A stretch of DNA of 55,511 nucleotides. It comes from Oscillospiraceae bacterium. Lineage in GTDB: Bacteria > Bacillota > Clostridia > Oscillospirales > Oscillospiraceae. The notes beneath the pieces are model-generated. The model saw nothing but the letters and a program-made list of their open reading frames with translations, did no database searches and had not been told where the DNA came from. The stretch lies in the NCBI GenBank assembly GCA_017409205.1, contig JAFQTF010000055.1:1-55511 (forward strand). Direction: 5' to 3'. Position numbers and translations under genes: made by a program. Every line of letters starts with the position of its first letter. The stretch's first letter is position 1. This document shows positions 1 through 8,467 of the stretch, piece after piece.

Positions 1-1
1 C

Positions 2-1474
2 CTTGGTAACAGCGTAGCCGCCGATCTCGGTCAGGGGCTTTTCGCGCAGGCCAGACATGATGCCAGCCATCTTGTCCATGCCGCTGAGGCCGGGGAACTC
101 GAAGGAATCGACCTTGTTCAGGTAGCGGCCGTACTTGGCGTAGATGGCCTCCAGGCGCTCCTTAACGGAGGAGCCGATGGAGCGGTAGTAAGCAGCCATT
201 TCGCAGATCAGCATGGAGCCGATGATGGCATCCTTATCGCGGACATAGGGACCTGCCAGGTAGCCGTAGGACTCTTCGAAGCCCAGGATGAAGCGCTCGA
301 CTTCACCGGCAGCTTCCAGACGGGCGATCTGATCGCCGATCCACTTGAAGCCGGTCAGAACGTTGCGCATCTCAACACCGTAGTTGGCAGCGACAGCGTC
401 GGCCAGAGGAGTGGAGACCAGGGACTTGACGGCGACAGCGTTCTTGGGCATGGTGCCCTTCTCAATGCGGCCTTCGCAGATGTAGTCCAGCAGCAGGACG
501 CCCACTTCGTTGCCGGAAACCAACTCGTAGGAACCGTCGGGACACTTCATGGCGATACCAACGCGGTCGGCATCGGGGTCGGTGGCCAGCATCAGATCAG
601 CGCCGGACTTCTCAGCCAGCTCCAGACCCAGCTTCAGAGCCTCGAAGATCTCGGGGTTGGGGTAGGGGCAGGTGGGGAAGTTGCCGTCGGGATACTGCTG
701 CTCGGGAACGATGGTGATATCATCGATGCCGATGTCGTTCAGGATCCGCATAACGGGAACCAGACCGGAGCCGTTCAGGGGGGAGTAGACCAGCTTCAGG
801 CCAGCGGTCTTGCACAGGCCGGGACGGACCTGACATGCCTTGATGGCGTCGTACAGACCTTCCTTGCAGTCATCGCCCACATACTGGATCAGGCCCTTCT
901 CCAGGCCTTCCTCGAAGGAGATCAGCTTGGCACCGGTCAGGATGTCGGTGTTCTGGATCTCAGCGTAGACAACAGCAGCGGCATCGTCGGTCATCTGGCA
1001 GCCATCGGGGCCGTAGGCCTTGTAGCCGTTGTACTTGGCGGGGTTGTGGGAGGCGGTGATCATAACACCGGCATTGGCCTCATAATAACGGGTAGCGAAG
1101 GACAGAGCGGGGACGGGCATCAGAGCATCGTAGATACGAACCTTGATACCATTGGCAGCCAGAACACGGGCAGTCTCCTTGGCGAAGACGTCAGAGTTGA
1201 TACGGCTGTCATAGGAAACAGCAACCAGCTGGTTGCCGCCCTGGGTCTTGACCCAGTTTGCCAGGCCCTGGGTAGCCTGACGGACAACGTAGATGTTCAT
1301 CCGGTTGGAGCCTGCGCCCAGAACACCGCGAAGACCGGCAGTGCCGAACTTCAGGGCAACAGCGAAGCGATCCTTGATCTCCTCGTCCTGACCTTCGATC
1401 TTCTGCAGCTCAGCGGAGAGTGCAGCATCTTCCAGATCAAAGCCCAACCAGCGCTTGTAATCATCCATGTACAT
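2..1474 (-). CDS. pgcA: Phospho-sugar mutase (phosphoglucomutase/phosphomannomutase), 3' part outside window
   Basis: Interconverts hexose-1-phosphate and hexose-6-phosphate through a phosphoserine, in the cytoplasm. 491 residues are visible; the C-terminal domain runs off the left edge (the family is about 560-580 residues). Visible landmarks are FGTAGLRG (43-50), the catalytic serine 142 in TASHNP, the metal-binding loop DPDADR (299-304) and the substrate loop GFEESYGY (398-405). The start at 1474 is chosen because AAGGTGA lies 6 nt upstream; a second ATG at 1468 is possible. A consensus promoter lies at 1527-1555. It could feed glucose-1-phosphate to UDP-sugar synthesis or handle pentose phosphates; substrate cannot be read from the sequence. 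Confidence 0.93.
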   Translation of the reverse strand, partial: MYMDDYKRWLGFDLEDAALSAELQKIEGQDEEIKDRFAVALKFGTAGLRGVLGAGSNRMNIYVVRQATQGLANWVKTQGGNQLVAVSYDSRINSDVFAKETARVLAANGIKVRIYDALMPVPALSFATRYYEANAGVMITASHNPAKYNGYKAYGPDGCQMTDDAAAVVYAEIQNTDILTGAKLISFEEGLEKGLIQYVGDDCKEGLYDAIKACQVRPGLCKTAGLKLVYSPLNGSGLVPVMRILNDIGIDDITIVPEQQYPDGNFPTCPYPNPEIFEALKLGLELAEKSGADLMLATDPDADRVGIAMKCPDGSYELVSGNEVGVLLLDYICEGRIEKGTMPKNAVAVKSLVSTPLADAVAANYGVEMRNVLTGFKWIGDQIARLEAAGEVERFILGFEESYGYLAGPYVRDKDAIIGSMLICEMAAYYRSIGSSVKERLEAIYAKYGRYLNKVDSFEFPGLSGMDKMAGIMSGLREKPLTEIGGYAVTK

Positions 1475-1526
1475 ATGATATCACCTTGTCTTTCGTAAGT
1501 TTTGTTTTTGCAATTCAACCAAATAT

Positions 1527-1555
1527 ACTATAAACGATTTGCCTCCGATTGTCAA
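1527..1555 (-). promoter_or_regulatory. Sigma-A promoter of the phosphomutase gene
   Basis: On the minus strand TTGACA (1550-1555) and TATAGT (1527-1532) are separated by 17 bases, about 50 bases before the start codon. Confidence 0.8.
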
Positions 1556-1638
1556 TGTTGTATTATAATTATGTTGTATCGAAAGTATTTGGGAACGGAT
1601 TTTTCCGGGAAACCGGATGTTTGATTACAGGAATTCTA

Positions 1639-1667
1639 TTGCATTTTTTACTGTGATATATTAGAAT
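1639..1667 (+). promoter_or_regulatory. Promoter of the MATE exporter operon
   Basis: TTGCAT (1639-1644) and TAGAAT (1662-1667), 17-base spacer, 35 bases before the start codon of the exporter. One mismatch in each box suggests moderate strength. Confidence 0.65.
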
Positions 1668-1702
1668 AAAGAGTAAAGAAATACTTAAGGAGTGATGCCT
1701 TT

Positions 1703-3109
1703 ATGAGCCTGAAGAGTATGTTTTCCGCCAAGGATATGACCCAGGGTTCCCCCTGGAAGAGAATCATGGAGTTTTCCATCCCCATGCTTCTGGGCAACAT
1801 CGCGCAGCAGCTGTACAACACCGCTGACTCCGTCATTGTCGGTCACTTTGTGGGTGACAACGCTCTGGCAGCCGTTGGCAGTGCCAGCCCAATTCTGAAT
1901 CTGCTGCTGGCCCTGTTCGTGGGCATATCCACCGGCGCCGGCATCGTGGTGTCCCAGAGCTTCGGCGCCCATGACCGGCAGGGCCTCAGCAAGGGCATCG
2001 GCAACTGTATTAGCCTGACTTTTGTGGCTACCCTCTTCATCATGGTTTTTGGCCCCCTGATCACCCGGCCTATGCTGAATCTTCTGGATACGCCTGCCTC
2101 CATCATTGACTGGTGCGCAGACTATCTGAACATTTACTTCCTGGGTATCATTGGTTTCTTCTTCTACAATATGCTGTCCGGTATCCTTCGGGGTTTGGGC
2201 GACAGTGTCTCTGCCCTGGGATTTCTGCTGCTGGCTGCCGTGTTGAATGTGATCCTGGACCTGGTTTTCGTGGGCGTGTTCAACATGGGCGTCCCCGGCG
2301 TTTCCCTGGCAACCGTCATTTCTCAGGCCATCTCCGCCGTTTTCTGCTTCATGAAGTTGATGAAGATGAGCGAGCATTTCGACCTGAATAAATCCACGGT
2401 CCGGCTGGAGAAGGCCATGGCCATGCGGATCATCAGCATCGGTGTTCCCTCCGGCATCACTCAGGCCATCATGTCCATGTCCATGATGGTGGTTCAGTCC
2501 CTGACCAACTCCATGGGTGAAATGGTCATCGCTGCCAATGTCATCATCATGCGTGTGGACGGCTTTGCCATGATGCCCAACTTCTCCTTCGGTCAGGCCC
2601 TGTCTGTCTATACCGGCCAGAACGTTGGTGCCGGCAAGTGGGATCGTGTCCAGAAGGGCGTCCGCCAGGGCACCATCATTGCGCAGTCGTTTGCCATTGC
2701 CATTGTTCTGGTGATCCTGACCCTGAACACCTACCTGTTCTCCATCTTCACCGAAACCCAGGCATTGATCGACCTGGCTTCCGAAATGATGAATATCATG
2801 GCTGTGGGTTATATTGCCATGTCCATCACGCAGGTGCTGGGCGGTGTGATGCGTGGCTGCGGCGATACCGTTACTCCTATGTGGATCTCCATTGCCACCA
2901 CTGTGGCTCTGCGGATCCCCATTGCCTATGTCATTGCCTATATGACCAGAAGCGCTGAGTGGCCCAACGGCCATCCCTTTGCCCTGTCCATCTCCCTGCT
3001 GGCCTCCTGGGTGCTGGGTATGATCTTCTCTGTTGTGGCCTTCCGTCTGAAAACCAGAAAGATGATCCGCCGGGAAATGGAAACCCAGAAGCTGCGGGAA
3101 GCCGCCTGA
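1703..3109 (+). CDS. MATE family efflux transporter
   Basis: A 468-residue integral membrane protein with about 12 hydrophobic segments in two related halves, as expected for MATE (multidrug and toxin extrusion) cation antiporters. The N-terminus is short and basic and leads directly into the first segment (MLLGNIAQQLYNTADSVIVG), a typical MATE opening with the Q/N-rich motif. Length is normal (440-480). The ribosome site AAGGAG (1687-1692) sets the start. A small membrane protein follows after 19 bases and is probably co-transcribed. Substrate is unknown; members export drugs, flavins or metabolites. Confidence 0.92.
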   Translation: MSLKSMFSAKDMTQGSPWKRIMEFSIPMLLGNIAQQLYNTADSVIVGHFVGDNALAAVGSASPILNLLLALFVGISTGAGIVVSQSFGAHDRQGLSKGIGNCISLTFVATLFIMVFGPLITRPMLNLLDTPASIIDWCADYLNIYFLGIIGFFFYNMLSGILRGLGDSVSALGFLLLAAVLNVILDLVFVGVFNMGVPGVSLATVISQAISAVFCFMKLMKMSEHFDLNKSTVRLEKAMAMRIISIGVPSGITQAIMSMSMMVVQSLTNSMGEMVIAANVIIMRVDGFAMMPNFSFGQALSVYTGQNVGAGKWDRVQKGVRQGTIIAQSFAIAIVLVILTLNTYLFSIFTETQALIDLASEMMNIMAVGYIAMSITQVLGGVMRGCGDTVTPMWISIATTVALRIPIAYVIAYMTRSAEWPNGHPFALSISLLASWVLGMIFSVVAFRLKTRKMIRREMETQKLREAA

Positions 3110-3128
3110 TACAGAAAGGAGACGCGTC

Positions 3129-3557
3129 ATGGAAGAAAACAAGGAACTGCTGGAACTGCTGAACAAAATCGAAGCCTCCAACCGCAAGCAGCTGATGTAT
3201 ACCCGGATCCAGTGCATCGCAGCGGTGTTGGCTGTGGCCTGCTTTGCCGGGATCTTCTTCCTGATCAAAGATTTCCTGCCTCAGATCAGCGCTATTATCA
3301 CCGAGATCCCGGGGGTAGTGGAGCAGATGGAGATCGTGCTTTCCAATCTGGAGATCGTCACCAGTGAGCTGACGGCTGTGGATTTTGAAGGCATGGTGGC
3401 AGGCGTCAATACGCTGGTTCAGACAGGCCAGCTGGGCCTGGAGCAGACGGTGGAAAATCTGAATGCCATTGATTTTGACACCCTGAATCAGGCAATCCAG
3501 GATCTGGGCGATGTGGTGGAGCCGCTGGCGAAATTCTCCAAATTGTTTGGTAAGTAA
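3129..3557 (+). CDS. Small membrane-anchored protein of unknown function
   Basis: 142 residues; not recognised. Residues 1-24 are polar and charged, 27-46 form one hydrophobic transmembrane segment, and the remaining ~95 residues look like an amphipathic, acidic helical domain (many I/L/V at 3-4 spacing, repeated NLxxxDFxx phrases) probably outside the membrane. AAAGGAG lies 7 bases before the ATG. It follows the MATE gene by 19 bases and precedes a strong terminator, so it is the second gene of a two-gene transcript. It could be an accessory subunit of the exporter, but nothing beyond position supports this. Confidence 0.75.
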   Translation: MEENKELLELLNKIEASNRKQLMYTRIQCIAAVLAVACFAGIFFLIKDFLPQISAIITEIPGVVEQMEIVLSNLEIVTSELTAVDFEGMVAGVNTLVQTGQLGLEQTVENLNAIDFDTLNQAIQDLGDVVEPLAKFSKLFGK

Positions 3558-3564
3558 TCAGGAA

Positions 3565-3596
3565 GCCGCGCTGAAATGTTTCAGCGCGGCTTTTTT
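3565..3596 (+). terminator. Rho-independent terminator after the MATE operon
   Basis: 11-12 bp GC-rich stem (GCCGCGCTGAA at 3565-3575 with its complement ending at 3590), 2-4 base loop, then six T residues. Confidence 0.92.
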
Positions 3597-3621
3597 GCTG
3601 GTGCGGCATACAAATGATCCC

Positions 3622-4014
3622 TTATAATTCTTTTTGGAATCCCCGGACCTCTTCGGTATATCCAATTTTTTCATAAAAACGATGGGCCTGCTTCCGGAAT
3701 CCGGAGGATACCAGAATGGCATACTGGCAGCCCTGTTCCCGGCCATAGCTATGGACCGCATCCATCAGCCGGGTGCCGATGCCGCCGTTCCGGGAGTCTT
3801 CCGTCACGATCAGGTCTTCGCTGGCAAGAAAAGTGCCTGCCAGTCCCCGGCAGCAGAAACCGGAAACAGTGCCGAGAACCGTATCTCCTTCCCGGGCGAC
3901 CAGCACCCGGCAGTCCGTCAGGCTTTGCATGGCCTCGTAGAGCACGGCGGCTTTTTGAGCATCGATGGGATAGGGAACGATTTTCTGCTGCGGCAGACTT
4001 GTCAGCCATAGGCT
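3622..4014 (-). pseudogene. GNAT acetyltransferase, 5'-truncated at the mobile-element junction
   Basis: The reading frame is open from 4014 (just after an in-frame TGA at 4015-4017) to the stop at 3622, giving about 130 codons. The visible part has the GNAT acetyl-CoA core: the strand VLVAREGDTVLGTVSG, the R/Q-x-x-G-x-G/A loop as SRNGGIGTRLM, and the C-terminal HRFYEKIGY. The N-terminal beta-alpha start (about 20-25 residues) and any ribosome site are missing; the only nearby initiator in frame is a GTG at 3945 inside the conserved helix region, which would give a 107-residue product. The break faces the integrase remnant, so the gene was probably cut by insertion or by a later deletion. The missing 5' end is not found on the other side of the element. 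Confidence 0.7.
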
Positions 4015-4134
4015 TCATGGTGGGGATCTCATTTGAGCCAGGTACGTAACCCCATACATCGCTGTATAACCCTTTACAAACAAGGTTTTTCCAAGGTTCA
4101 AAATACATATCTCTACACATCCCTACATACACCA

Positions 4135-4185
4135 TGTTTCAAACGGTGTAAAAATGGTGTGCGTGGTGTAAAGCTGATTTGGAGT
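4135..4185. promoter_or_regulatory. GGTGT-rich repeats beside the integrase (possible arm sites)
   Basis: Downstream of the integrase stop the motif GGTGTA/GGTGTG occurs three times within about 30 bases (in the phrases CGGTGTAAAAATGGTGTG and GTGGTGTAAAG). Closely spaced short repeats next to an integrase gene are typical of arm-type binding sites near attP. This is inference from position and repetition only. Confidence 0.35.
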
Positions 4186-4216
4186 ACATAGAGGATACAC
4201 AAAAGATGGCGAACAT

Positions 4217-5295
4217 TTAGGGGCTCGTCTGGTTCCGGGGCTTCGCGGTGAAATAGGAATCAAGTCCGATAAATTCGTCCTTTTTCAGTTCCTTCGTTAC
4301 GTCCGCATAGATGTTCAAAGTGGTGGAAATATCAGCATGTCCCAGGGTATCCTGGATCACTTTTACATTTACACCAGCCTCAAACATTCTGGTGGTAAAG
4401 GTATGCCGCAACGAATGGCAGCTGAAGTGGGGGAGAAGTACCCTGGCATCTGGATCCTTAGTTAGCTCCGCATCGTTGCAGTCCCGAATGATTCTGCGGA
4501 TCGTCTTATTCAGCGTACCGAAATGCTGGGCACCGCCGTATCTGTTGATAAAGATAAAATCAGAATAGCCATCAATCGTAACCTCACATTTGACTCCCAT
4601 GGCCTGCTGATACTCTTTTTCCATGATGAATGCTTCCTTTACAAAGCTCAGCATAGGCACCTGCCGCTTCCCAGCTTCCGTCTTAGGCGTATTCACATTG
4701 AAATAGCAGCCTTTCTTGTGATTCTCATCTCTGTGGTCGTAGTACACAAGTGTATGGTTGATGTCAATGATCCCATCATCCAAATCGATGTCACACCATC
4801 TGAGACCGGTTACTTCACCGACACGCGAGCCGGTGCCAATCATGACGGCAAAAATCGGATACCAGTGTGAATACATCTGACTGTTCTTTAGAAATGTAAG
4901 CAGCAGCTCCTGCTCCGGCATGGTCAGACCACGCCAAAACATGAGACTGCTTCAGTTCCTTCAGAACATTGTCCGAGGGATTGGTGCGGATGTCGTTATC
5001 ATCTACCGCCATGTCCAGAACCTGATGCAATACCATGTGGATGTTGTCAATGGTAGAGGCCTTCAAGTTCAGATCATCGGCCAGCGAATTATAGAAGCGC
5101 TTCACATCCGATTTTCTCAGAGTAGAAAGGCGCAGCTTTCCGAAATTCGGCCTGACGAATGTATTGTACATGTACTTGTAGTTCTCAAAGGTGTTGTTCT
5201 TCAGGCCGCGCTTCAGCTGGCACCAAAGATCGAACATCTCATTGACAGTTACATACCGGGCTTCTGCTTTGTAAAAACACTTACACTCAAGTCTT
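4217..5295 (-). pseudogene. int: Tn916-type tyrosine integrase, frameshifted and lacking its N-terminus
   Basis: Two overlapping frames together make an integrase. The upstream frame (about 5295 to 4930) carries the SAM-like core-binding domain starting at VTVNEMFDLWCQLKRGL and ending at KELKQSH. The catalytic domain continues in another frame from GLTMPEQELLL (start near 4942) to the stop at 4217, and has all catalytic residues: R in GTGSRVGEVTGL, K in NTPKTEAGKRQVP, H-x-x-R in CHSLRHTF, H in LGHADIS and Y in LNIYADV. The frameshift lies near 4925-4940, where the linker also looks shortened. The usual N-terminal arm-DNA-binding domain (about 60 residues) is absent and replaced by repeat sequence. 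Both lesions should inactivate it. A sequencing error could explain the frameshift but not the missing N-terminus. Confidence 0.85.
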
Positions 5296-5315
5296 AGGAC
5301 ACAGAATCCGAAAAA

Positions 5316-5440
5316 TGTCCAGAATTTGGGGAAAGAATTTTTTGAAACCCTCTCATTATGTAGTAGCGACAGGAGCCTCCGATTTGTCTCAGTTTTCAGA
5401 AGACTTTTTTGAAAAGTCCTTCTACTATGTAGTAGCGACA
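5316..5440. repeat. Two imperfect 56-bp direct repeats in place of the integrase N-terminus
   Basis: Copies at 5316-5371 and 5385-5440 (69-base period). Both end in the identical TATGTAGTAGCGACA; the rest is diverged with small indels. A degenerate third trace (TATGTATTGTAGCAATG) lies at 5455-5471. The copies happen to be translatable in frame with the integrase upstream frame but do not look like protein. The rest of 5296-5672 shows no gene. Confidence 0.75.
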
Positions 5441-5672
5441 TAGCCCCCTCATTTATGTATTGTAGCAATGATGGCGAAAGACGGAAATTGGAAGTGAGTT
5501 TTCGTAAACAAAAAAACAAGACCGCAACAGTAAGTTTGTTACAGTCCTGAAAAATATATTTATGCCGTTGAAGTAAGGCTAACCTCCATTGTTTTATATG
5601 GGTGTTACTGTTTGCTATTCGGTGTGTTTCTCTGTTTTCATATTTACCTGCCATAGAGCCACATCCTCATTT

Positions 5673-5936
5673 TTAATATTCCACGAGAAGAAACGGTATT
5701 TCTTCCCCTCTTTCATGTGCGTGCCCAAGAAGTAAAATGTACTGATCCGGTGTCGGCTTCCCGTTAGGGAAATACTTAACCCAAAGTGCCTTTTGTCCTA
5801 GATCGGACATAGCCTTTTCCCAGGAATGATTTATCATTCTGCGAATTGTTGCTTTAACTACCCAAACCGGGCACTTCCACTCACAAACCATAGTCCGAAA
5901 CACTCTACGAACATTCAAATAATCGTGCAAATCCAT
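5673..5936 (-). CDS. Small conserved-looking protein of a mobile element, function unknown
   Basis: 87 residues, basic and tryptophan-rich (five W), with the phrases CPVWVVKATIRRMI, SWEKAMSDLGQKALW and KYFPNGKPTPDQYILLLGHAHERG. I recognise this as the kind of short protein carried by clostridial integrated elements but know no function for it. It has its own consensus promoter (5970-5998) and a GGAG site about 9 bases before the ATG, and is divergent from the XRE repressor, which suggests it is controlled by that repressor. A role as excisionase or Cro-like factor is possible by position only; no helix-turn-helix is obvious. Confidence 0.7.
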   Translation of the reverse strand: MDLHDYLNVRRVFRTMVCEWKCPVWVVKATIRRMINHSWEKAMSDLGQKALWVKYFPNGKPTPDQYILLLGHAHERGEEIPFLLVEY

Positions 5937-5969
5937 AGCATCATCTCCGTAAAGTTCATTATTCCACTT

Positions 5970-5998
5970 AATTATATTTCTTTGTTATCCAAAAGTCA
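5970..5998 (-). promoter_or_regulatory. Promoter of the small element protein, in the divergent repressor region
   Basis: Minus-strand TTGACT (5993-5998) and TATAAT (5970-5975), 17-base spacer. It overlaps the upstream region of the XRE gene, so repressor binding here could control both directions. Confidence 0.8.
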
Positions 5999-6048
5999 AC
6001 TTTCATTGGGTAGAATATAACAAAAAGTGGAAAGGATGATCTATACAA

Positions 6049-6336
6049 GTGAACTTCGGTGAAAAACTCAAATCACTGCGGACAAGTCAGAAGTTGACCC
6101 AACAGCAGTTAGCCGACAGAATCGGTGTTGCAAAGTCTGTAGTTTCCTATTATGAATCCGGGGACAGATATCCTTCCTATGATGTGCTTGTGAAGATTGC
6201 TAGAATCTTCCATACTACAACCGACTATCTGTTAGATGTATCGAAAGACAGTGTAATTGATGTGACCGGGCTTTCCGATGAAGATATTGCAGTTGTCCGA
6301 ACAGTGGCGGAAGCATTGAAACGGAAAAGGGAATAA
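6049..6336 (+). CDS. XRE-family HTH transcriptional regulator
   Basis: 95 residues. The first 60 form a Cro/CI-type helix-turn-helix (LKSLRTSQKLTQQQLADRIG, then VAKSVVSYYESGDRYPSYDVL), followed by the common extension LVKIARIFHTTTDYLL and a short tail. It starts with GTG at 6049, 9 bases after AAAGGATG. It is divergent from the 87-residue gene and closed by a hairpin, the usual arrangement of an element repressor. Small size and lack of a ligand or peptidase domain indicate a simple DNA-binding repressor. Confidence 0.88.
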   Translation: MNFGEKLKSLRTSQKLTQQQLADRIGVAKSVVSYYESGDRYPSYDVLVKIARIFHTTTDYLLDVSKDSVIDVTGLSDEDIAVVRTVAEALKRKRE

Positions 6337-6339
6337 AAC

Positions 6340-6372
6340 AAGGCACTACAACCGTAATTGGTGTAGTGCCTT
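6340..6372 (+). terminator. Hairpin after the XRE gene
   Basis: Perfect 11-bp stem AAGGCACTACA (6340-6350) with TGTAGTGCCTT (6362-6372). The following T-run is weak. A second small hairpin (GTTGC/GCAAC, 6460-6472) is followed by six Ts at 6475-6480 and may stop plus-strand transcription before lysS. Confidence 0.7.
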
Positions 6373-6478
6373 AATTTCTGCTATACTGCGTTCAGCCTAT
6401 GAACTTTAGTAAACTTTTTGTAAATCAGAGGTTTTTGTAAGTGTGAAGTCCGAAAATGCGTTGCGCTGCAACACTTTT

Positions 6479-7972
6479 TTAATCCTGGGGCTTCATCGTT
6501 GGGAAGAGGATGACCTCGCGGATGGTATCGGTGCCGGTGAGCATCATGACGCAGCGGTCGATGCCCATGCCCATGCCGCCCGTGGGAGGCATGCCGTATT
6601 CCATGGCGTTCAGGAAATCCTCGTCCAGCATTTCGGTCTCGTCATCGCCGCGCTCCCGCTGCTCTACCTGCTTCATGAAGCGGCCTCTCTGGTCGATGGG
6701 GTCATTCAGCTCGGAGTAGGCATTGGCCAGCTCGGAGTGGCAGACAAACAGCTCAAAACGCTCAGTCAGTCTGGGATCCTCAGGAGAACGCTTGGTCAGG
6801 GGGGAGACTTCCACGGGATACATGGTAATGAAGGTGGGCTGGATCAGATGCTCCTCAACCTTCTGGTCGAAGGTGGCATACAGGGCATTGCCCCAGGTCT
6901 TTTCTGCAGCATCGGCCAGCTCGACACCCACGGAGTTTGCCAGCGCCACGGCCTCGGCGTCATCGGTGACAGCGCCGAAATCTACGCCAACATACTCCTT
7001 GACGGCATCCACCATGGTCAGGCGGCGCCAGCCGGGGGTCAGGTCGATCTTTTCGCCCATCCATTCCACTTCGTAGCTGCCCAGGATCTCCTTGGCGGCG
7101 CCGGACAGGATGCCTTCTGCAATGTCCATCATATCGTGGAAGTCAGCGTAAGCCTGATACAGCTCCACGGAAGTGAACTCGGGGTTGTGCTTGGGGTCCA
7201 TGCCTTCGTTGCGGAAGATACGGCCGATCTCATAGACACGATCCATGCCGCCGATGATGAGCCGCTTCAGGGGCAGCTCGGTGGCGATGCGCATGTACAT
7301 ATCAATGTCCAGGGTGTTGTGATGGGTGATGAAGGGACGGGCGGAAGCGCCGCCGGCGATGGTGTTCAGAACGGGGGTCTCCACCTCGATATAGTTCATG
7401 TTGTCCAGATAATTGCGCATGAACTTGATGAACTTACTGCGGATGACGAAGTTCTGCTTGACCTCGGGATTTACCATCAGGTCAACGTAACGCTGACGGA
7501 AGCGGATCTCCTTGTCGGTCAGGCCGTGGTACTTTTCAGGCAGGGGCAGCAGGGACTTAGACAGCAGAGTGACCTTGCTGGTGCGGATGGAGATCTCGCC
7601 GGTTTTGGTCTTGAAGACACGACCCTCGCAGCCCAGAATGTCGCCGATGTCGTTCTTCTTGAACCGGGTGTATTCTTCTTCGCCCATTTCGTCGATCTTG
7701 ACGAAGAGCTGGATGCGGCCGGTGGCGTCCTGCAGGTCGCAGAACATGACCTTGCCCTGACCGCGCTTGCTCATGAGACGGCCGGCGACCTTAACCACCT
7801 TTTCCTCGTAGCCTTCGTAATCAGCCTTGATGGCAGCAGAATCAGCATCGAAGTCAAACTTGGTGATCAGGAAGGGATCACGGCCTTCGGCCTGCAGAGC
7901 TGCCAGCTTGTCGCGGCGGATCTGGGCCTGTTCGGATACAGGCAGTTCAGCCTGAGGTACAAACTTTGCCAT
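6479..7972 (-). CDS. lysS: Lysyl-tRNA synthetase, class II
   Basis: Charges tRNA-Lys with lysine using ATP. 497 residues, full length. The N-terminal OB-fold anticodon-binding domain (about 60-165) includes VAGRLMSKRGQGKVMFCDL. The class II core has motif 1 around the helix ending NYIEVETPVLN, motif 2 as FRNEGMDPKHNPEFTSVE and motif 3 as GGMGMGIDRCVMMLTG near the C-terminus. It begins 2 bases after the greA stop, so the two genes form one transcript. The element remnant lies downstream on the opposite strand. Confidence 0.97.
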   Translation of the reverse strand: MAKFVPQAELPVSEQAQIRRDKLAALQAEGRDPFLITKFDFDADSAAIKADYEGYEEKVVKVAGRLMSKRGQGKVMFCDLQDATGRIQLFVKIDEMGEEEYTRFKKNDIGDILGCEGRVFKTKTGEISIRTSKVTLLSKSLLPLPEKYHGLTDKEIRFRQRYVDLMVNPEVKQNFVIRSKFIKFMRNYLDNMNYIEVETPVLNTIAGGASARPFITHHNTLDIDMYMRIATELPLKRLIIGGMDRVYEIGRIFRNEGMDPKHNPEFTSVELYQAYADFHDMMDIAEGILSGAAKEILGSYEVEWMGEKIDLTPGWRRLTMVDAVKEYVGVDFGAVTDDAEAVALANSVGVELADAAEKTWGNALYATFDQKVEEHLIQPTFITMYPVEVSPLTKRSPEDPRLTERFELFVCHSELANAYSELNDPIDQRGRFMKQVEQRERGDDETEMLDEDFLNAMEYGMPPTGGMGMGIDRCVMMLTGTDTIREVILFPTMKPQD

Positions 7973-7974
7973 GC

Positions 7975-8451
7975 TTAGCCCTCCCGGGAAACGCTGACCA
8001 CGGTCATGGTGTAGGAACCGGCAGGAGCGTTAACAGTGAAGGTCTCACCGGCAGCCTTGCCCACAACGGCGCGGCCGAAGGGAGAGTCATCGGAGAGCTT
8101 ATATTCCATGGGATTGGCTTCCTGAGAACCGGTGATGCGGTAGGTGGTCTGACGGCCGTTGGCATCCTCGACAACAACGGTGCAGCCCAGACCGACACGG
8201 CCGGATGCTTCGTTTTCGTCCTCAATGATGACGGCGTGGGACAGGATATCTTCGATTTCGGCAATGCGGCCATAGAGCTTTGCCTGCTCGTTCTTGGCGG
8301 CATCGTATTCGGAGTTTTCGGACAAGTCGCCGTAGGAGCGGGCTTCTGCAATCATGGCAGCCACTTCGCGCTCACGGGTGGTCTTCAGGTAGTTCAGTTC
8401 TTTTTCCAGGTCAGCCAGACGCAGGCTTGTAATCTTATATTCCTTAGCCAT
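7975..8451 (-). CDS. greA: Transcription elongation factor GreA
   Basis: Rescues backtracked RNA polymerase by stimulating transcript cleavage. 158 residues. The N-terminal coiled coil ends with the conserved tip phrase GDLSENSEYDAAKNEQ (about 41-56) carrying the acidic residues that reach the polymerase active site; the C-terminal FKBP-like domain includes GRQTTYRITGSQEANP and SPFGRAVVGK. The AAAGGA site and ATG at 8451 fix the start. It is the first gene of greA-lysS. Its mRNA leader is about 200 bases long because a 169-bp inverted-repeat element lies between promoter and gene. Confidence 0.96.
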   Translation of the reverse strand: MAKEYKITSLRLADLEKELNYLKTTREREVAAMIAEARSYGDLSENSEYDAAKNEQAKLYGRIAEIEDILSHAVIIEDENEASGRVGLGCTVVVEDANGRQTTYRITGSQEANPMEYKLSDDSPFGRAVVGKAAGETFTVNAPAGSYTMTVVSVSREG

Positions 8452-8467
8452 AGTAAAAATCCTTTCT

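Larger units (their letters stand above)
4014..6478. mobile_element. Remnant of a tyrosine-integrase mobile element
   Basis: The stretch between the broken acetyltransferase and lysS holds an integrase relic, 56-bp direct repeats, a small element-type protein and a divergent XRE repressor. It is more AT-rich than its neighbours. No mobilisation, replication or cargo genes are present, and no matching attachment repeats could be found at the two ends. Limits are approximate: the left one is set by the loss of acetyltransferase homology, the right one by the lysS stop. It is best read as a decayed integrative element or prophage end. Confidence 0.65.

Noticed and set aside
3749-4135. Open frame of 128 codons across the acetyltransferase junction
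   Set aside because: It is in another frame than the acetyltransferase, has no domain, and arises from overlap of the relic and element DNA.
5316-5440. CRISPR array
   Set aside because: Only two diverged repeats of 56 bp with a 13-base gap and no cas genes.
4014-6478. Attachment-site direct repeats bounding the element
   Set aside because: I compared both borders and found only short, imperfect matches (such as TATGGCTGAC with ATAGGCTGAAC) that chance could explain.
6443-7978. Long open frame of 511 codons on the plus strand opposite lysS (similar ones lie opposite MATE, AbgT and ileS)
   Set aside because: It mirrors the codon pattern of the real gene, has a Gly/His/Gln-rich composition like no protein family, and lacks a ribosome site. 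The same applies to the other antisense frames.
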